Source: Omphiscola glabra
Lineage: Eukaryota; Mollusca; Gastropoda; Lymnaeidae
Direction: 5' to 3'
NCBI GenBank assembly: GCA_964017045.1
Contig: OZ024809.1
Location: 1,612,001 to 1,676,000 of the forward strand
Length of the DNA: 64,000 nucleotides
The notes under the pieces are model-generated. The model did no database searches. It worked only from the letters and a program-made list of their open reading frames with translations, and had not been told where the DNA came from. Shown in pieces: positions 11,394 to 22,594 of this stretch. A program made the position numbers and the translations under genes. The first letter of the stretch is position 1; every line of letters starts with the position of its first letter.

Positions 11394-14300
11394 TTAATTG
11401 ATTTTCTTTGCTAATTCATCTTGTGGCACTCTGTAAAGGATAGACTCGAGGTTGGGGTTCATATTCCAGATACCATAGGCAACAAAGAACACGGTGATAG
11501 CAAGGATGATCATTATCCACAGTACAATGTTGAAAGCTGCTGGAAAGTCTTGGTCCCAATCAATCTCCAAGTTGAGTTTAGAGTACTATAAATAGGAACA
11601 AGTTGAGTTTAGAGTATTATAAGTAGGAACAAGTTGAGTTTAGAGTACTATAAACAGGTACAAGTTGATCTTAAAAACAAAACAAAAAACCATAAATAAA
11701 TTAATACAGATTTTAAAAGATTAAAATCCACGTTATGAGCTGGATTGATTTTCTCAATAATGGATATAATCCCAATGTGTCAAAATGAGTAAAATAATTT
11801 GCTTGAAGATACCTCTAGGCCGTGATAAGGATTAACTTTGTACCAAACATGTTTTTATGTGTCCAGTACCCTGGTTTTATCAGTGGTAAGCATGGAAGTC
11901 GTGTAACTTTCCATATATTTAAAATCCGCCTGTGATGGTAGAGGCAATGAATTTCTGATAGAGCACACCATTTTTGCAACTTATATTGTGAGCAGTTGGT
12001 CCCGAACACACCACTTCAACTAGCTACTTTTGTATTGTGAGCAGTTGGTCCCGAACACACCACTTCAACTAGCTACTTTTGTATTGTGAGCAGTTGGTCC
12101 CGAACACACCACTTCAACTAGCTACTTTTGTATTGTGAGCAGTTGGTCCTGAACACACCACTTCAACTAGCTACTTTTAGGTGGCGGCCTGATTAACCCT
12201 TTACCGTCTCTTTAACAACTCAAAATTATTTTTAAAATGATATTTTTACCTGTGGCTAAAGCTGAATTTGGGCCCAGACACCTTAATACTTACATCCACT
12301 TGACTGGATGGTTCTTCAGCCTGCATCAAGCTCCTTGTCTTTCTCACTTGAACACCTTCAACATTTGGCACGGTCAGTAACACTACCATCACATTATCAT
12401 GGTATATTGACTTTAGATCCTCTGTCACCTAGAGGAAACAACAATAACAAAATTATGCAAGTATGAAACTTTAACACTGTAACCTTGTTTACAATCAAAT
12501 CATCTGCATCTCAACTTTATTCAACAATGAACTGACTCAACAATCAAATGAATCAACAATGCTATTCAACAATCAACTGAATCAACAATGCTATTCAACA
12601 ATAAACAATGCTCATCAACAATCAAATGAATCAACAATGCTATTCAACAATCAAATGAATCAACAATGCTATTCAACAATCAAATGAATCAACAATGCTA
12701 TTCAACAATCAAATGAATCAACAATGCTATTCAACAATCAAATGAATCAACAATGCTATTCAAAAATCAAGATATCAATTGAAATTAGTAAAAACCAGCA
12801 ATCAATTTCATATATAATGAATTGGAGTCAGTACCATGTTTAGGTGTTTAATGACAATATCTTTGGCTTCTTTGGCCTCAATGGAATTGACACCATATTT
12901 ATCCACAACACACTTCAGGCCAGACAAGGTGAAGGATAAAAGATCAGGAGCCTTAGTATCCAAGCTAGCGGAGTTCTTCCTCAGCTGAAAAACAACATAT
13001 TTAAATAGTATAGTAATAAAGTAAAATTTACAGATAACAGTACCTATTCTGTAATTATAATTTATTTGCATTTATGTATCAATTAAATGAACTCTGACAC
13101 CATCTTTAATATCTTTTCAAAGCATAATTGAAAACAACAAATAAAGTCTGAATAAGAGTCACTTACAACTGCAACGACTTCATCAACTATTTTCATTTCT
13201 GCAAGCAGGTCTCCATCACATGAGCGGCTGGAGTTCAAAGGTGAAGTGTGGAGCTTTTTACCAATTCGTACCATGAAGGAGTTATTTTCAATTAAACGTT
13301 CTCGTGCAGATGACAAGGAGGACGGCAGATCTTGGAACATGGATGTAGTGGTCTTGACATTGAAATACTACCAAAAAAAAAAAAAAAAGGAACATTTAAA
13401 AGAAAACTACTTCCACTCGACAGATGCAGACAGTTTGATTTGTATCATTTTGACACACAAAGCTCTGTTTAAGAACCATCAAAAAATAAAACTTACCGCT
13501 GGAGTTGAAACAATGTCGAGCGTAACTGGGGCCACAAATTTGCTTTCTACATTGTTCATCATCTGCTCAACATCCACATTAGAGTCAGTCTGTTCGTGGG
13601 AGAAAAGTCATTAAATTAACTATATGGCGTAAATTTAAAATAAAATAGAAATCAACTTAATTTATCTTCAAGTTGTACACTTTCATGTATCCTATACAAA
13701 TATAAAAGTTTTGATACACAAACTATAAACTTACCCAATCCACTGGAATTATTTTCAAAGCATCAAAATCTATTTGTTGATCCTTGTGTGTAGCAATTGT
13801 TATCAGTACATTAGCTTTAGGTTTCTTCAAGAGGGACTTTGATAGAATAATGGGATTGGTCTGAAAATATGCAAGACTTGTTAAAGACAGTTTATGGATC
13901 TGATAAGCTGGGTTGCACTGTATAGAATCGGTGCTGAAATTAAATTTTCTAAGGCTTTTACTTTTAAACTTAATGACTAAACCAAATTAGACATAAGGGC
14001 AGATATATTGCCAGCAGTCTCAAAATGTCTGTCTCAAGAACTCAACACTGCCAAGGTCAAAATAATGCATAGTGAAATCCGAAACTAAGTTAAGTTGGTA
14101 TTATGACCCTCTTAAGATTAAGACTTATTAATCTTTCCGAGGTCATTTTGTGCCAAAGTCATATGTTATTCTTTGATCATAGGGGTACATACTGTTAAAC
14201 TGGCAAGCAAATAGACTCATTGAAATATATTTCCATGAACTCAAGAGAAAGGCATTGTTAACATGCAAATTGATTTGTAACAATTTTGTAAGTCTGCTCT

Positions 14301-16149
14301 CCAGTTACATTACAGCTGAACCATATGCAATGATGTGCCTGGGATTCATAAAGAGTTCTTTTGTGAGTGTTTATATAGGAGGGGTATGTGGCCAAACATG
14401 GGTTTTTATAATTATTTAAAATGGTTCATATTCTCCAGAATAGTATATAGAAAAATCCTATAATAAAGTTGAGTTGTTTTTAAGAGATTGTCATACTATA
14501 AACAATAAAGACAAAAGCTTTACAAAATAAGCTGAAGTACACCATTGCTTGAGTAAAGCTAGTGTACTTACTTTTTCCAGGCCCAGGGGTCCTGCTAACA
14601 CCTTGTGGAGATCACCGGACTTGACTGGCGTGTCAGATGATTGTTGCTGGAAGACAATGTAAGATGGCGCATGCTTCACATGAAGATGCTGGCCAGTACA
14701 TTGTTGAACTGTAAAGAAAAATTTCCATCATTTATTTGTTTGAAATACTTTTTTCATAATTTCCTAAACAAATTTATAGATTAATAGAAATGTAAATTTT
14801 ACAAAGTGTCTACACGTCGGCGCCACGCACTAAATGTCCGGCATGCCGGACGTTTTAGTGCGGGAGCTATACGTCCGGCGACCGCCTTAACAAACCCTAC
14901 TTCTCAGTTCTGACCTGGTTTTAAGATAAGGCAATTCAATATGAACTATTGTGGTCTTGTGGTAGAATAGACGCTTACGATATCTGATATGTTACTGGAT
15001 CGGGATCGATTTTACTTTTTTTAATTATTATTTTAATTAATAGTATATTTTATATTTAATTTATTATGTTTATTTGTAACAGTAGTCAGAGCTTTATGAG
15101 ATGTTTAACCAATATAACGGACTTTTTTTTTTGTTGAGTCAGAATCAAATAGTAATACCAGTACATCTACTACTAGTTAGTTAAGCAGTATAGGCCCACT
15201 AGTTTAATATTCACAGTCAAATGCTTACAGCTTATGTATCTCATAGTCTTAGCATATAAACATATTAACATGTTCAGTATTTATTTATTATCTAGGGATC
15301 GGCTGAAAAATATATGTAATTATTGTACACAATATTAAAATATCATATGCAATGCAACTATTTTGCCGCGACCTCTTGTCACATGACCTGGCGGTTAACC
15401 TACTAGTCGTCCGGCGGTCACATGACATATCTTCCACTAGCGGTCACGTGCTCGCTGGAAAAATTTCTCCAACTAGGCATCTGGCGGTTACTTGACAGGC
15501 CCGCCGGACGAATATCTCGATAAATTTCTCCCACTAGGCATCCAGCGGTCATGTGACTTGGTCACCGGACTTTTTATCTCCCGCACTAAACTTCCAGCGC
15601 GCCGGACGTGTAGACACTGCCTAAATTTTAACAATCAATCAAGATTGTAGAAAAAAACTAATCTTGTTTGCATCCATTTTTATGTATATATATTTGATGT
15701 AAATATTATTGATGTCCAATCATCTTGCTAAGTGTATGCTGCAGAAAATACCTATGTGATAGTATATGGCATGTGAATGTAAGTGGAAACCTACCAAACT
15801 CAACTGCCACTGGGCTTAATTGATATATTCATCATCCATGCACATAAATTTCCACTCACATGCCATATACATACAATTTTTTACAAAAATATTTGTTAAA
15901 CTACAAATTACGTCACAAGGACAACGCAAGGATGAAGATCCAGGGTAACAAAAAAAAGTCCGAGATCAGTTTTTCATAAGTCATAAGTGGAGAAAATTGT
16001 ACACAACGATTTCGCCGTGCAAATGAAATATATTACCACGTTGTTTACAAAAACACAACTACATTTTTTTTAAATTACTATTTTAAAAGAAATATAAACC
16101 TGTTCATTTACCTACCTAACAAACCCAGAAGAACGAAAAACCCTTTCAT
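11394..16149 (-). CDS. ATP6AP2: ATP6AP2 / (pro)renin receptor, complete, 8 coding exons
   Basis: Single-pass type I membrane accessory subunit of the V-ATPase, needed for proton-pump assembly and Wnt and renin-angiotensin signalling in animals. Exons in order of translation: 16116-16149, 14572-14708, 13735-13860, 13497-13589, 13167-13367, 12835-12984, 12294-12428, 11394-11585; 1068 nt, 355 aa (human about 350). It starts MKGFFVLLGLLVQQCTG, a signal peptide. The luminal domain includes VKHAPSYIVFQQQ and MFQDLPSSLSSARERL. VRKTRSL matches the processing site region RKTR of the human protein. The transmembrane segment is AFNIVLWIMIILAITVFFV, followed by YGIWNMNPNLESILYR and a C-terminal KKIN that fits a KKXX ER-retrieval signal. 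Exon 7 must end at GTAAGT (12292-12293), not at the later GTAAAA, because only this keeps frame into YSKLNLE. Introns hold several minisatellites and a large inverted-repeat element. Confidence 0.95.
11560..11672. repeat. ~33-bp tandem triplication over the last ATP6AP2 acceptor
   Basis: Three copies of a unit like AGTTGAGTTTAGAGTACTAT plus RAAYAGGAAC. Each carries about 20 nt of exon 8 and the acceptor-adjacent intron. On the minus strand copy 1 (the real junction at 11585/11586) and copy 3 keep TATAG; copy 2 reads TATAATA and has lost the AG. Confidence 0.85.
11984..12178. repeat. 49-bp tandem repeat, 4 copies, in an ATP6AP2 intron
   Basis: The unit begins TATTGTGAGCAGTTGGTCC; starts fall at 11984, 12033, 12082 and 12131. 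Copies are nearly identical (one C/T difference in the last), so the amplification is recent. Confidence 0.9.
12520..12770. repeat. 29-bp tandem repeat in an ATP6AP2 intron
   Basis: About eight units like AATGAATCAACAATGCTATT plus CAACAATCA, nearly identical from 12600 on, with decayed units at the left edge. Confidence 0.9.
14802..15621. mobile_element. 820-bp inverted-repeat DNA element with 9-bp target duplication, ATP6AP2 intron 1
   Basis: Ends match as inverted repeats: left AAGTGTCTACACGTC, right (complement) CAGTGTCTACACGTCC, with similarity running on for about 60-80 bp (both arms share TTTAGTGCGGGAG and GTCCGGYGACC). TAAATTTTA flanks both sides (14793-14801 and 15622-15630). A 9-bp duplication fits Mutator-like elements. 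The right half has short repeats of the type GCGGTCACRTGAC. No ORF is seen, so it is non-autonomous. Confidence 0.7.
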
Positions 16150-16310
16150 TTTCAACGTCAAAGTTACACTTAAACTTTTATTATGTCAAACCTAATTATC
16201 ACATGATAAACAAGACAACCGGATATCCGTTGGTAATTTACGGTGCAAAATTAAATTATCATTCACACATCATGTTCAATCTGATCGGTGTCGTTTAAAA
16301 TATACCTCTA
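16150..16310 (-). promoter_or_regulatory. ATP6AP2 upstream region (putative promoter)
   Basis: Sequence directly upstream of the ATP6AP2 start codon on the minus strand. No TATA box or defined element can be named with confidence; the assignment is by position only. Confidence 0.3.
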
Positions 16311-16354
16311 TAATATTTTGTTATTTCATAATAATATAATAATTTGAGTACTTT

Positions 16355-16745
16355 TATTGCGCTATTTTGGCATGCTCAAAGCGCTCTGATGTCTTAAAAT
16401 ATATTTAAAGAAAAAATTCTTTAAATGGTTCTTATATGACTTTTTATCATTTTCAATGTCCCTCAAAGACTGAGGCAAAATGTTCCACAATTTAGGTGCA
16501 ATAGCTTCAATAGAGAGCACCCGTATGACTTCTTTCTCTGTCATCCACACTGGTAACTCTCATTAAGGACTGAGTTGAAGAGCGCAGGTTCTGTATGGAT
16601 ACATTTTTAGAAATCAGTTTTTGAAGATATACAGGAGCAGAGCCTTCTATACAGCTATACTCCAGGGACACAATGTTGTAATCAATGTGCTCACTCAAAT
16701 GAAACCAAGTAACATCTTTAATAACTGGAGTGATGTGATCAGATT
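16355..16745 (-). mobile_element. 3' fragment of a non-LTR retrotransposon (reverse transcriptase C-terminal region)
   Basis: Two overlapping minus-strand frames give APVYLQKLISKNV and APKLWNILPQSLRDIE, then YKNHLKNFFFKYIL, the usual C-terminal tail of CR1/L2/Jockey-type LINE polyproteins. A frameshift splits it near 16507-16550, so it is dead. Confidence 0.7.
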
Positions 16746-16749
16746 TCTT

Positions 16750-19095
16750 TATTATTATTATTTTAAGAAGTTTTCTATAGCGTAGTACCCCAACCTAGGA
16801 CTGGGCTAACCACGCTGTACATACTATTTAACAAACATGATCATGAACTTAAAAATTAACATACAACAATTAAATAAAACAAAACAAATGTGTATTCGCT
16901 CCAAACATTCAATAACTTTTTAAATGTCAAGCCATGGATGGCACCCAGCAGTATTGTCTATCGGTCAGAGGGGTGAAATCAGTCAGGATAGTAGAGTTTA
17001 AAGAGATGTGTTTTGAGTGCGGTTTTAAAGGCTGTGGTGGTTGGTATATTGCGGATATGTTGTGGAAGAGAATTCCATTGTTTGGGGGCACAGAAAGAGA
17101 AAGCTCTTTTACCGTATGTTTTTGTGCAAGTCTTAGGGACAGAAAGTATACGCGCTTCTGCGGAGGAGCGAAGCTGTCGAAGGGGTGAATAGACAGAGAG
17201 AAGTTCGGTTAGATAGGAAGGGCAGGAAGAATTCGAGAAAAAGTTGTGGCAGAGAACAGAGAGTTTGTAGTCAATTCGTGCTTGTACAGGGAGCCATTGA
17301 AGGGAATAAAGTAGTGGTGTGACGTAATCACGTTTTCTTTTGCCTTTAAAACTAGCCTAGCAGCTGAGTTTTGAACCAATTGTAGTTTTTCTAAGAAGTG
17401 TTTTGGTGAACCTGACAGAAAAGAGTTGCAATATTCACGACGAGAGAGAACAAGAGTATAGACTAGGGTTTTTGTTGCACTAATTGTGAGGTATTAGCGG
17501 ATGGAGCTGATCTGACGGATAGCGATGTATGCAGCGCGACAAATGTGAGAGATATGATTATCGAAAAACATGTTGTTAGGCATAATATAACCAAGATTCC
17601 TAGCGGAGGATGTAAATTGTATGTCGGCGTTACCTACTTGAAATGAGGTGGGGAGAGCTGAGTGAGAGGATAATTTGTGATTGTGAATAAGGAGTGCTTC
17701 CGTTTTGTCTCCATTAAGCTTCAACTTGCTGAGTGCCATCCATGGCTTGACATCACCAATGCTTTTACGCAAAGTCCGGACAGCGGAATCGACAAGCGAG
17801 GGATGAGTATGCTAGTATAGCTGCGTGTCATCCACGAATGACTGACTCTTCAAAGCATGCTATCCAAGCAAGAGGAGCAGTGGCCTGATATACATTGTGA
17901 ATAGAAACGGACCCAAAACTGACCCCTGTGGCACTCCATACACTAAGTCAGCACTGCCGGAGCGTCAACCATCGACAGAGACCACCTGCGTTCTATTGGA
18001 GAGGTAGGACCTAAACCAAGCCAAAACTGAACCAGAAATGCCAAAGTAATTTTCAAGGGTTTTGTAAAAGGTTTCATGGTCAACAGTGTCAAAGGCCGCA
18101 CTGAGGTCCAAGAGGATCAGGATGGAGACATCGCCGCTGTCCAATGCGAGCAAGAGATCATTGGTGACTCTCAAGAGAGCTGTCTCAGTGCTATGGAAAG
18201 GTATATAGGCCGACTGATAAGAACTGAGAAGAGATTTGTCGTTTAAGTAAGGAAAAAGTTGTTTAGAACTAGTTTTTTAAAATGATTTTAGATAAAAATG
18301 ATAAGTTAGATACAGGTCTATAGTTTAAAAAAAATTATTTTCATACAGACCAAGCCTCTTTTAAGCAATGGTTTGAGGCAGAGGCGTAACTGGGTTTTTA
18401 GCGCCCTTGGCTAATTTATTTTTTAAATAATAAAAATTAAAAAATTTGAGATTTAGCGGCGCCCTTTTGAACTGGCGCAGGCCGGCGCCCTTGGCAACTG
18501 CCCCAATGCCAAGCCGTTGTTACGCCTCTGGTTTGATGACAGCTGTCTTACAAATAGAGGGAACAGTGCCAGAAGAAAAGCTTTCATTGATTATGTGGGT
18601 TATCGTTGGGAGCAAATGATTTAAGTACTCAACCAACAGGGGGGTGGGGATGGGGTCCAAAGAAAATGACGTAGGTTTAAATTTCAGAATAGTACTTTTG
18701 ACCTCTTGTTCTGAAACCGGTTGAAAAAAATCGAAATGTGAAAAACACAAGAAGCAGGAGGTAAATTTAGGGGGAATATGTCAAGACGATCAAGCTCAGC
18801 GCGAATGTCAGCAACTTTGTTGTAAAGAAATTACAGAAAATATCCGGTTGCTGGGGCAACGAAAACACTGAAGGAAGAGCAGTTCCTTTGCTACTTCCTC
18901 TGAGGTGGCTACAATCGTCAAACAACTGCCTACCGGTTTTACCCATAATTATATTTTGGCTAAAATACAAAGTTTTAGCACGACTAACAATCCTGGTCAC
19001 ACGTTTCTTGGCAGCGTAATATATCTGCCCAAAAACGACAAGACCTGAGCTCATCCACTTCTTTTCCGCACTACGCTGCTCTACATGCAAAGCAA
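16750..19095 (-). mobile_element. Degenerate CR1/L2-like LINE, reverse transcriptase part
   Basis: Reading the minus strand from about 19090: YYAAKKRVTRIVSRAKT (linker), then TILKFKPTSFSLDPIPTPLL, then ILLDLSAAFDTVDHETF and GISGSVLAWFRSYLSNRTQV (RT core), a degraded YGVPQGSVLGP, FVDDTQLY in place of the catalytic F/YADD, and MALSKLKLNGDKTEALLI. Stops and frameshifts break it many times. The endonuclease domain is absent (5' truncation). A MITE interrupts it at 18379-18530. The clade is judged from motif style only. Confidence 0.85.
18379..18530. mobile_element. hAT-like MITE, family B, nested in the LINE
   Basis: Terminal inverted repeats CAGAGGCGTAAC and GTTACGCCTCTG, flanked by GTTTGAGG (18371-18378) and GTTTGATG (18531-18538), an 8-bp duplication with one mismatch. 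It splits the LINE codons for KTAVIKP and LLK, so it jumped in after the LINE landed. Confidence 0.85.
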
Positions 19096-19099
19096 TGCG

Positions 19100-19515
19100 T
19101 TCTGCAGTATTTTGTACCTTCTGGAGTCTCTGAATTTGATTTGAGGTAAACCCAACAAACAGCTGTTAAGTAATATGATATTGATTGGATTAGAGTTACT
19201 GCTTGAGGACGCAGCTGACCCAGAGCGCGAAGATGACAGAAACAAGCCCTGACCTCAGAACTAAGATCATAGTAAGTTTACTGTCAATGTAGAAGCCAAC
19301 GTCTCTAAGTGTTGGATAAAGGGATCTCAGGGGCACCAACTTTTATCGACGTGATAGCAAACTTTCCATTTTTTGCATCAGAACCACATACAATGCCCTC
19401 TGTCTTATCGTCATTTAATTTAAGTCTGTTTGATGCCATCCATGATTTCACCACAAAACAGCAGTCCTCAACAGCTTGCACAGCAGCAGCACAGTCCAAA
19501 GGTTTTCGCATGCTA
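19100..19515 (-). mobile_element. Second LINE fragment (reverse transcriptase C-terminal part)
   Basis: The minus strand encodes VVKSWMASNRLKLNDDKTEG, the conserved block after the RT catalytic motif. It lies 5' of the other LINE piece in the same orientation, yet repeats a downstream RT block, so it is a separate insertion rather than the 5' part of the same copy. Confidence 0.7.
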
Positions 19516-22500
19516 TGGGTGGGTCTTCCACTTTGTACTAAAAATTCTATCTACCAAGTTTTCCTTTTATTTATATATATATGTCACGCAAAATATATTA
19601 AAAAAATTAAATTAAAACCAAACTGCTATTGTTGAGAAATAAAGATGTTTATTTACAATTAAGTTATTGACACTTTATTTATTTTTAAAGGCTAAAGAAA
19701 ATCAACTTAAACTTCAGGTTTATTGAGCACAGCTAGTAACATCTCATGATAATATATAGGGAATACATGTATTGACATATGAACTTGAAAACACACATCC
19801 TCTTGGAATCAGAACAATAGGCTAGCAGCCCACAACAAGCAGAGAATCAAAGTAAAAAAAAAAAAAAACTGCTGCAGAGTTAGAGTTCAAGGGCAAGGTC
19901 TATATAATTTTTAAAAGCCATATTCACCAAATGCATCACTGAAATTTGGATATGTGATTTTTACAGTCTTCCTTATACATGTAATTATATTTTGTAAAAA
20001 TATTCTTTAATTTATCCAATAAAAATCATATAACTATCATTCATAAAAAAATAAATTATGATATTCAGAGGTATTATTCCTAGCGTCTCTTAATTTCTAT
20101 TATATAATTCTAAATAACGACAATGAGAAACGGAAATATTGACAGGAGTAAGCTGATAAATAATATCAAGAGTGGTCAACAATTTTCATTTGGTTAATTT
20201 TACTTTTTAAAGATCAATTTGTGAACATTTAGAAAAACACAATGAGCCAGCTTGCAAATATCTCACTTCTGTTCATGGCTCAATGGAACATGTAGTAAAA
20301 ACCAAATTTTGTCAAATCTTCGGCTTATAGAATTTAAAAAAAAAAAATTTAAAATAATAACATCATCAATATTAATGTTGGTTACAGTAAATTTGATTGA
20401 TCCCATTATCTTAAAAGAAAAAAAGCACAAGATGGCCAAAAGGAAAAAGAAAATAGTGAGGTTCAAAAGTAAAGCACATGTAGCAAGTTTTTGTAGACAG
20501 AGCACTTTCTGCATGCACTTGAAACCAACCCCTCAATTATTTTTTCAAGAATGAAAAAAAAAAAAAGGATTGTATTTTCACAAAGTGACAAAACTGACCC
20601 TATCATCAATTCCCAGATAATGCAGCTTATACCAGTACACATTCATCTGCTCAATAATACAAAATGGAAATTTCTATCCATTCTTTGTAAGGGGAGCTTC
20701 TTAAGCCAGTGCTTAGATATGTCTACATCTGAAGTTCTGAAACCAATGTGTACTGAGATGAGCCCCACACACAGGCAATGAATCGATTTGTTCAGGATCA
20801 GATCAGGCGGATGAGAAATAAGTCTAATTTAATTTGATCTCATCACCTAAAAAGCTATGTGGGCTTGGAACTTATTGTCTGTTACGTTACATTTTTCTAT
20901 AAGTTATGGCCTCAACAGTTCTAAATCCAAACTTGCTTTATATTATTTTTTTTCTTCAATAAAGAATATTTAATTTGAACGACTAAAAAATCTTCATATT
21001 CTTTAATGTGAATCTGGCAGCTGAGTTTCCAGGAAAGAATCTGTAATTCCCACAGAAAATTCACAATTATTTGTTTAACAAATATTGAAATGTTTATCAT
21101 AAGTTTTATGTAACTGGAATTACAGTTTATTAAAAAAAATCAACAATGTCATACGATATATAAAAAAACATTTGAAGCGTATGGACATCAAACAGATATT
21201 GGTACTCATGATAAACAATAATCAATTTGAAAAAAATGTAAAATAATAGGAATTATTTACTTGACTGGGTTAAAAACATAAGCTCTAAAAGATAATTAAA
21301 TTTCTCTTCTTCTTCTAAAAATACTCTATGTTCATAAATAACTTAATTCCCGAAACGAATATAAAGTGTCAAGGATTCTATAGTTACATAGTAACAGTTA
21401 AAGCATTAGGTTTTATTATGTATATCCAAATGATATTTAAAATATTATTTATTTGTAATTGTTATCACATTGAGGCACTGAAACATCAAAATCCAGACAT
21501 GATTGCACAGTTCTGATATACATTGATTCAACATGACTTTCCCCAACACCTAAATATACCACACACCATAAAGTAACAATTGAACCTCTCATATATAAAC
21601 CCATATGGACAACTCTCCCACTTAAAATTCCTTTCACTTTCATTCATACAAATTCATACCCATTAAAAAAAGTTCACATAATTAGGCATGAAAATACAAG
21701 GTGTCTCTGTAGCTCTTATGTGATCCTATGTATCCGATATATTAGTGTTCGGATAATTTCTGTTTAAATGATTGGAAACTAAGCTGTAATTGAAGGAATG
21801 ACTCCAGCCCCTCCAGTTCATAACTCATAACACAATGATTGCTTTTCTTTACCAGAAAAAGTGACAGCTACAAATAATGGCATAAAACCTTTGTCAAAAT
21901 GTTCTTTCAATGCCGTAACTTAAATTGGAGATATTTTTTATAACTCTACTAACACTAAAAACTCTTAGCTTCGCAGAACTCGATAGCTTGTTGGAATAAA
22001 AGTTTAATGGAAAATTCTAGCTAAAAATGCATTATGATTTGCCATTTTTAAAAGTATTGCTTTCAACTTGGTGCAGCAATAACCATTGAAATAAGAAGTA
22101 AAACTTTATGGAGTCTGCATGTATGTCACATGTATAAGTCTTTAAAATCTGAAATACATAGATTTAAGACAGGATGCTATCACCAGGATTCAAATTAGTT
22201 GATTTCTGTGTGCAGAAAAATATATTACACACCTGTATATAATTCAAACCATACAAATATTTACTGTTGTGACAATGCCATAAATTCTCCAGTATATTTG
22301 TTACATTGAAGAATTTTTTCTTTTTAATTTTAAATTATTTTCCTCCCCCAAAAAATATTAGATTCTGTCTTCCAACTATTTTATTTAGCCACTCCTGCCT
22401 AAAATAGTGTTCAAAACTGTGAAACGTTTTTCTATATATCCTTTATTTTTTATCATGATAATTGAATTTCATTAATTTTTATACTCAATGATAAAACATT

Positions 22501-22594
22501 TTTTTTTTTGCAATGAATGATAAACTATATTTATACGTGTCTCCACTAATTAACCCTATAGCCTGACACCATCTGGACACACTAGGATTTTGGG
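19516..22594. other. UBAC2 3' flank / probable 3'UTR, no gene recognised
   Basis: Low-complexity AT-rich sequence without a convincing exon. On the minus strand AATAAA complements at about 19675-19682 (TTTATTTATT) could end a UBAC2 transcript with a long 3'UTR. Short frames here show no domain signature. Confidence 0.4.

Noticed and set aside
12240..12293. Alternative ATP6AP2 exon 7 end at CACAG/GTAAAA giving VSIKVSGPKFSFSH
   Set aside because: It would put the last exon out of frame; the GTAAGT at 12293 gives QVD-YSKLNLE in frame and matches the family.
16934..17188. Plus-strand frame rich in Cys and Gly
   Set aside because: It is the complement of the LINE C-terminal region read on the minus strand.
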